From: Variovorax sp. Root318D1
GTDB lineage: Bacteria > Pseudomonadota > Gammaproteobacteria > Burkholderiales > Burkholderiaceae_C
Direction: 5' to 3'
Assembly: GCF_001424835.1 (NCBI RefSeq)
Contig: NZ_LMCQ01000008.1
Span: forward strand, 139,281 to 203,280
DNA length: 64,000 nt
Part shown: one piece after another, positions 63,530-64,000 of the stretch
Position numbering within the stretch: the stretch's first letter is position 1
Layout: the number at the start of each line of letters is the position of its first letter
Position numbers and translations under genes: made by a program
The notes under the pieces: model-generated
What the model was told of the DNA's origin: nothing
The model's input: only the letters and a program-made list of their open reading frames with translations
The model's database searches: none

Positions 63530-64000
63530 TCCCTACTCGCCGCACGGCGCCCTCCGCTCGGCACTCACCATGGCCGCTCTGGCGCCCATGGGCGCAGCCC
63601 ATGCGCAAGTGCCCGATGCCGGCGGCGGCGCCTTCGTCTTCGGTCTGATCTACAAGTGGCTGTCCGGCCGAATTAGCGATTTCGGCGTCGAGTTCATGGG
63701 TCGGGCCATGCAGTGGGTCAGCACGGTCGCACTGGTGCTGCTCACGCTCTGGATTCTGATCCAGGGCTTTCGCATCCTCACCGGCCAGTCGCGCGAGCCG
63801 ATGATTGCCCTGGTGGCTAGCATGAGCCGCAACGCCTTGATCGTGATCGCTGCAAGCACCATGGCCCTTGGGGGCTCAGACCTGCACTCGATCTTCACGA
63901 ATGGTCTGCTCAAGGAGGTCAACTACATGGTCACCGGCGAGAAGGAATCGCCCGTCTCGGCCATCGACAAGAACCTGGTGCTCACCCAGGTGGTCATGTC
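63507..64000 (+). CDS. virB6: VirB6 polytopic inner-membrane protein, cut by window end
   Basis: The first 164 codons are visible. After a signal-peptide-like start (ending AAHAQVPDAGGG) come FVFGLIYKWLSGRISDFGVEFMGRAMQWVSTVALVLLTLWILIQGFRILTGQSREPM and NALIVIAASTMAL, the TrbL/VirB6 pattern. VirB6 forms the inner-membrane part of the channel. The leader MSQHIEARP...AAHAQV is homologous to that of virB5. The 3' end and any virD4 lie beyond the window. Confidence 0.85.
   Translation, partial: MSQHIEARPYSPHGALRSALTMAALAPMGAAHAQVPDAGGGAFVFGLIYKWLSGRISDFGVEFMGRAMQWVSTVALVLLTLWILIQGFRILTGQSREPMIALVASMSRNALIVIAASTMALGGSDLHSIFTNGLLKEVNYMVTGEKESPVSAIDKNLVLTQVVM

Noticed and set aside
52921..64000. 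T4SS region as a freshly inserted genomic island
   Set aside because: No tRNA, integrase, direct-repeat att site or transposase is seen at the left edge, and base composition is not visibly different; the right edge is outside the window.

Overview
The window looks like a chromosomal segment of a high-GC betaproteobacterium of the family Comamonadaceae, most likely Variovorax. This rests on the rpsP-rimM-trmD-rplS, hda-pcnB-folK, purM, murJ and rpsT neighbourhoods, the kynBUA operon, and a left-hand catabolic cluster resembling the auxin-degrading iad-like loci described in Variovorax. The assignment comes from recognition of the proteins, not from a database search.

1-10.7 kb (minus strand, ATGA-coupled): indolepyruvate-type oxidoreductase alpha and beta, FMN/2Fe-2S reductase, Rieske dioxygenase alpha and beta, acyl-CoA ligase, a thiolase-like protein without the catalytic Cys and His, and a DUF35 protein fused in frame to an SDR that runs off the window. 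A divergent MarR regulator with a palindrome in the intergenic region probably controls it. I infer ring oxygenation of indole-3-acetate, CoA activation and retro-aldol release of acetyl-CoA, leading towards isatin/anthranilate-type products. 10.7-14.4 kb holds a second minus-strand operon (MDR reductase, triad-less alpha/beta-fold protein, 3-hydroxyacyl-CoA dehydrogenase, opine-dehydrogenase family). Its upstream region shares a 13-base element with the marR intergenic region.

14.6-33.5 kb is mostly housekeeping: RhlE-like helicase, orn, M48 protease, pterin dehydratase, rsgA, hisC, CbiB-like protein, NudL-like Nudix enzyme, rpsP-rimM-trmD-rplS, GNAT, TM2 protein, PiT/DUF47 phosphate pair, hda-pcnB-folK, purM and an AI-2E-family permease. 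33.5-41 kb contains an isochorismatase/DJ-1/GlxA-type trio, an ECF42-type sigma factor with two YCII proteins, VOC and SirB1 proteins and murJ.

41-53 kb: rpsT, DUF3579, argD-argF, a YkgJ protein, kynBUA with an embedded secreted protein, an SMI1/ankyrin-like protein, and a feoAB operon with a Cys-rich membrane protein and a FAD monooxygenase behind a good Fur box.

53.2-64 kb (plus strand): a VirB type IV secretion operon in the order virB7-8-9-10-11-1-2-3-4-(TrbM-like)-(small membrane protein)-virB5-virB6. Both this order and the long VirB7 with an N0-like domain match the bacteria-killing X-T4SS of Xanthomonadales, though a conjugative role is not excluded. VirB5 and VirB6 share a duplicated translation-start and signal-peptide module. 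VirB6 is cut by the window end; no VirD4, relaxase or effector gene is visible. I saw no tRNA, rRNA, CRISPR array, insertion sequence or transposase.
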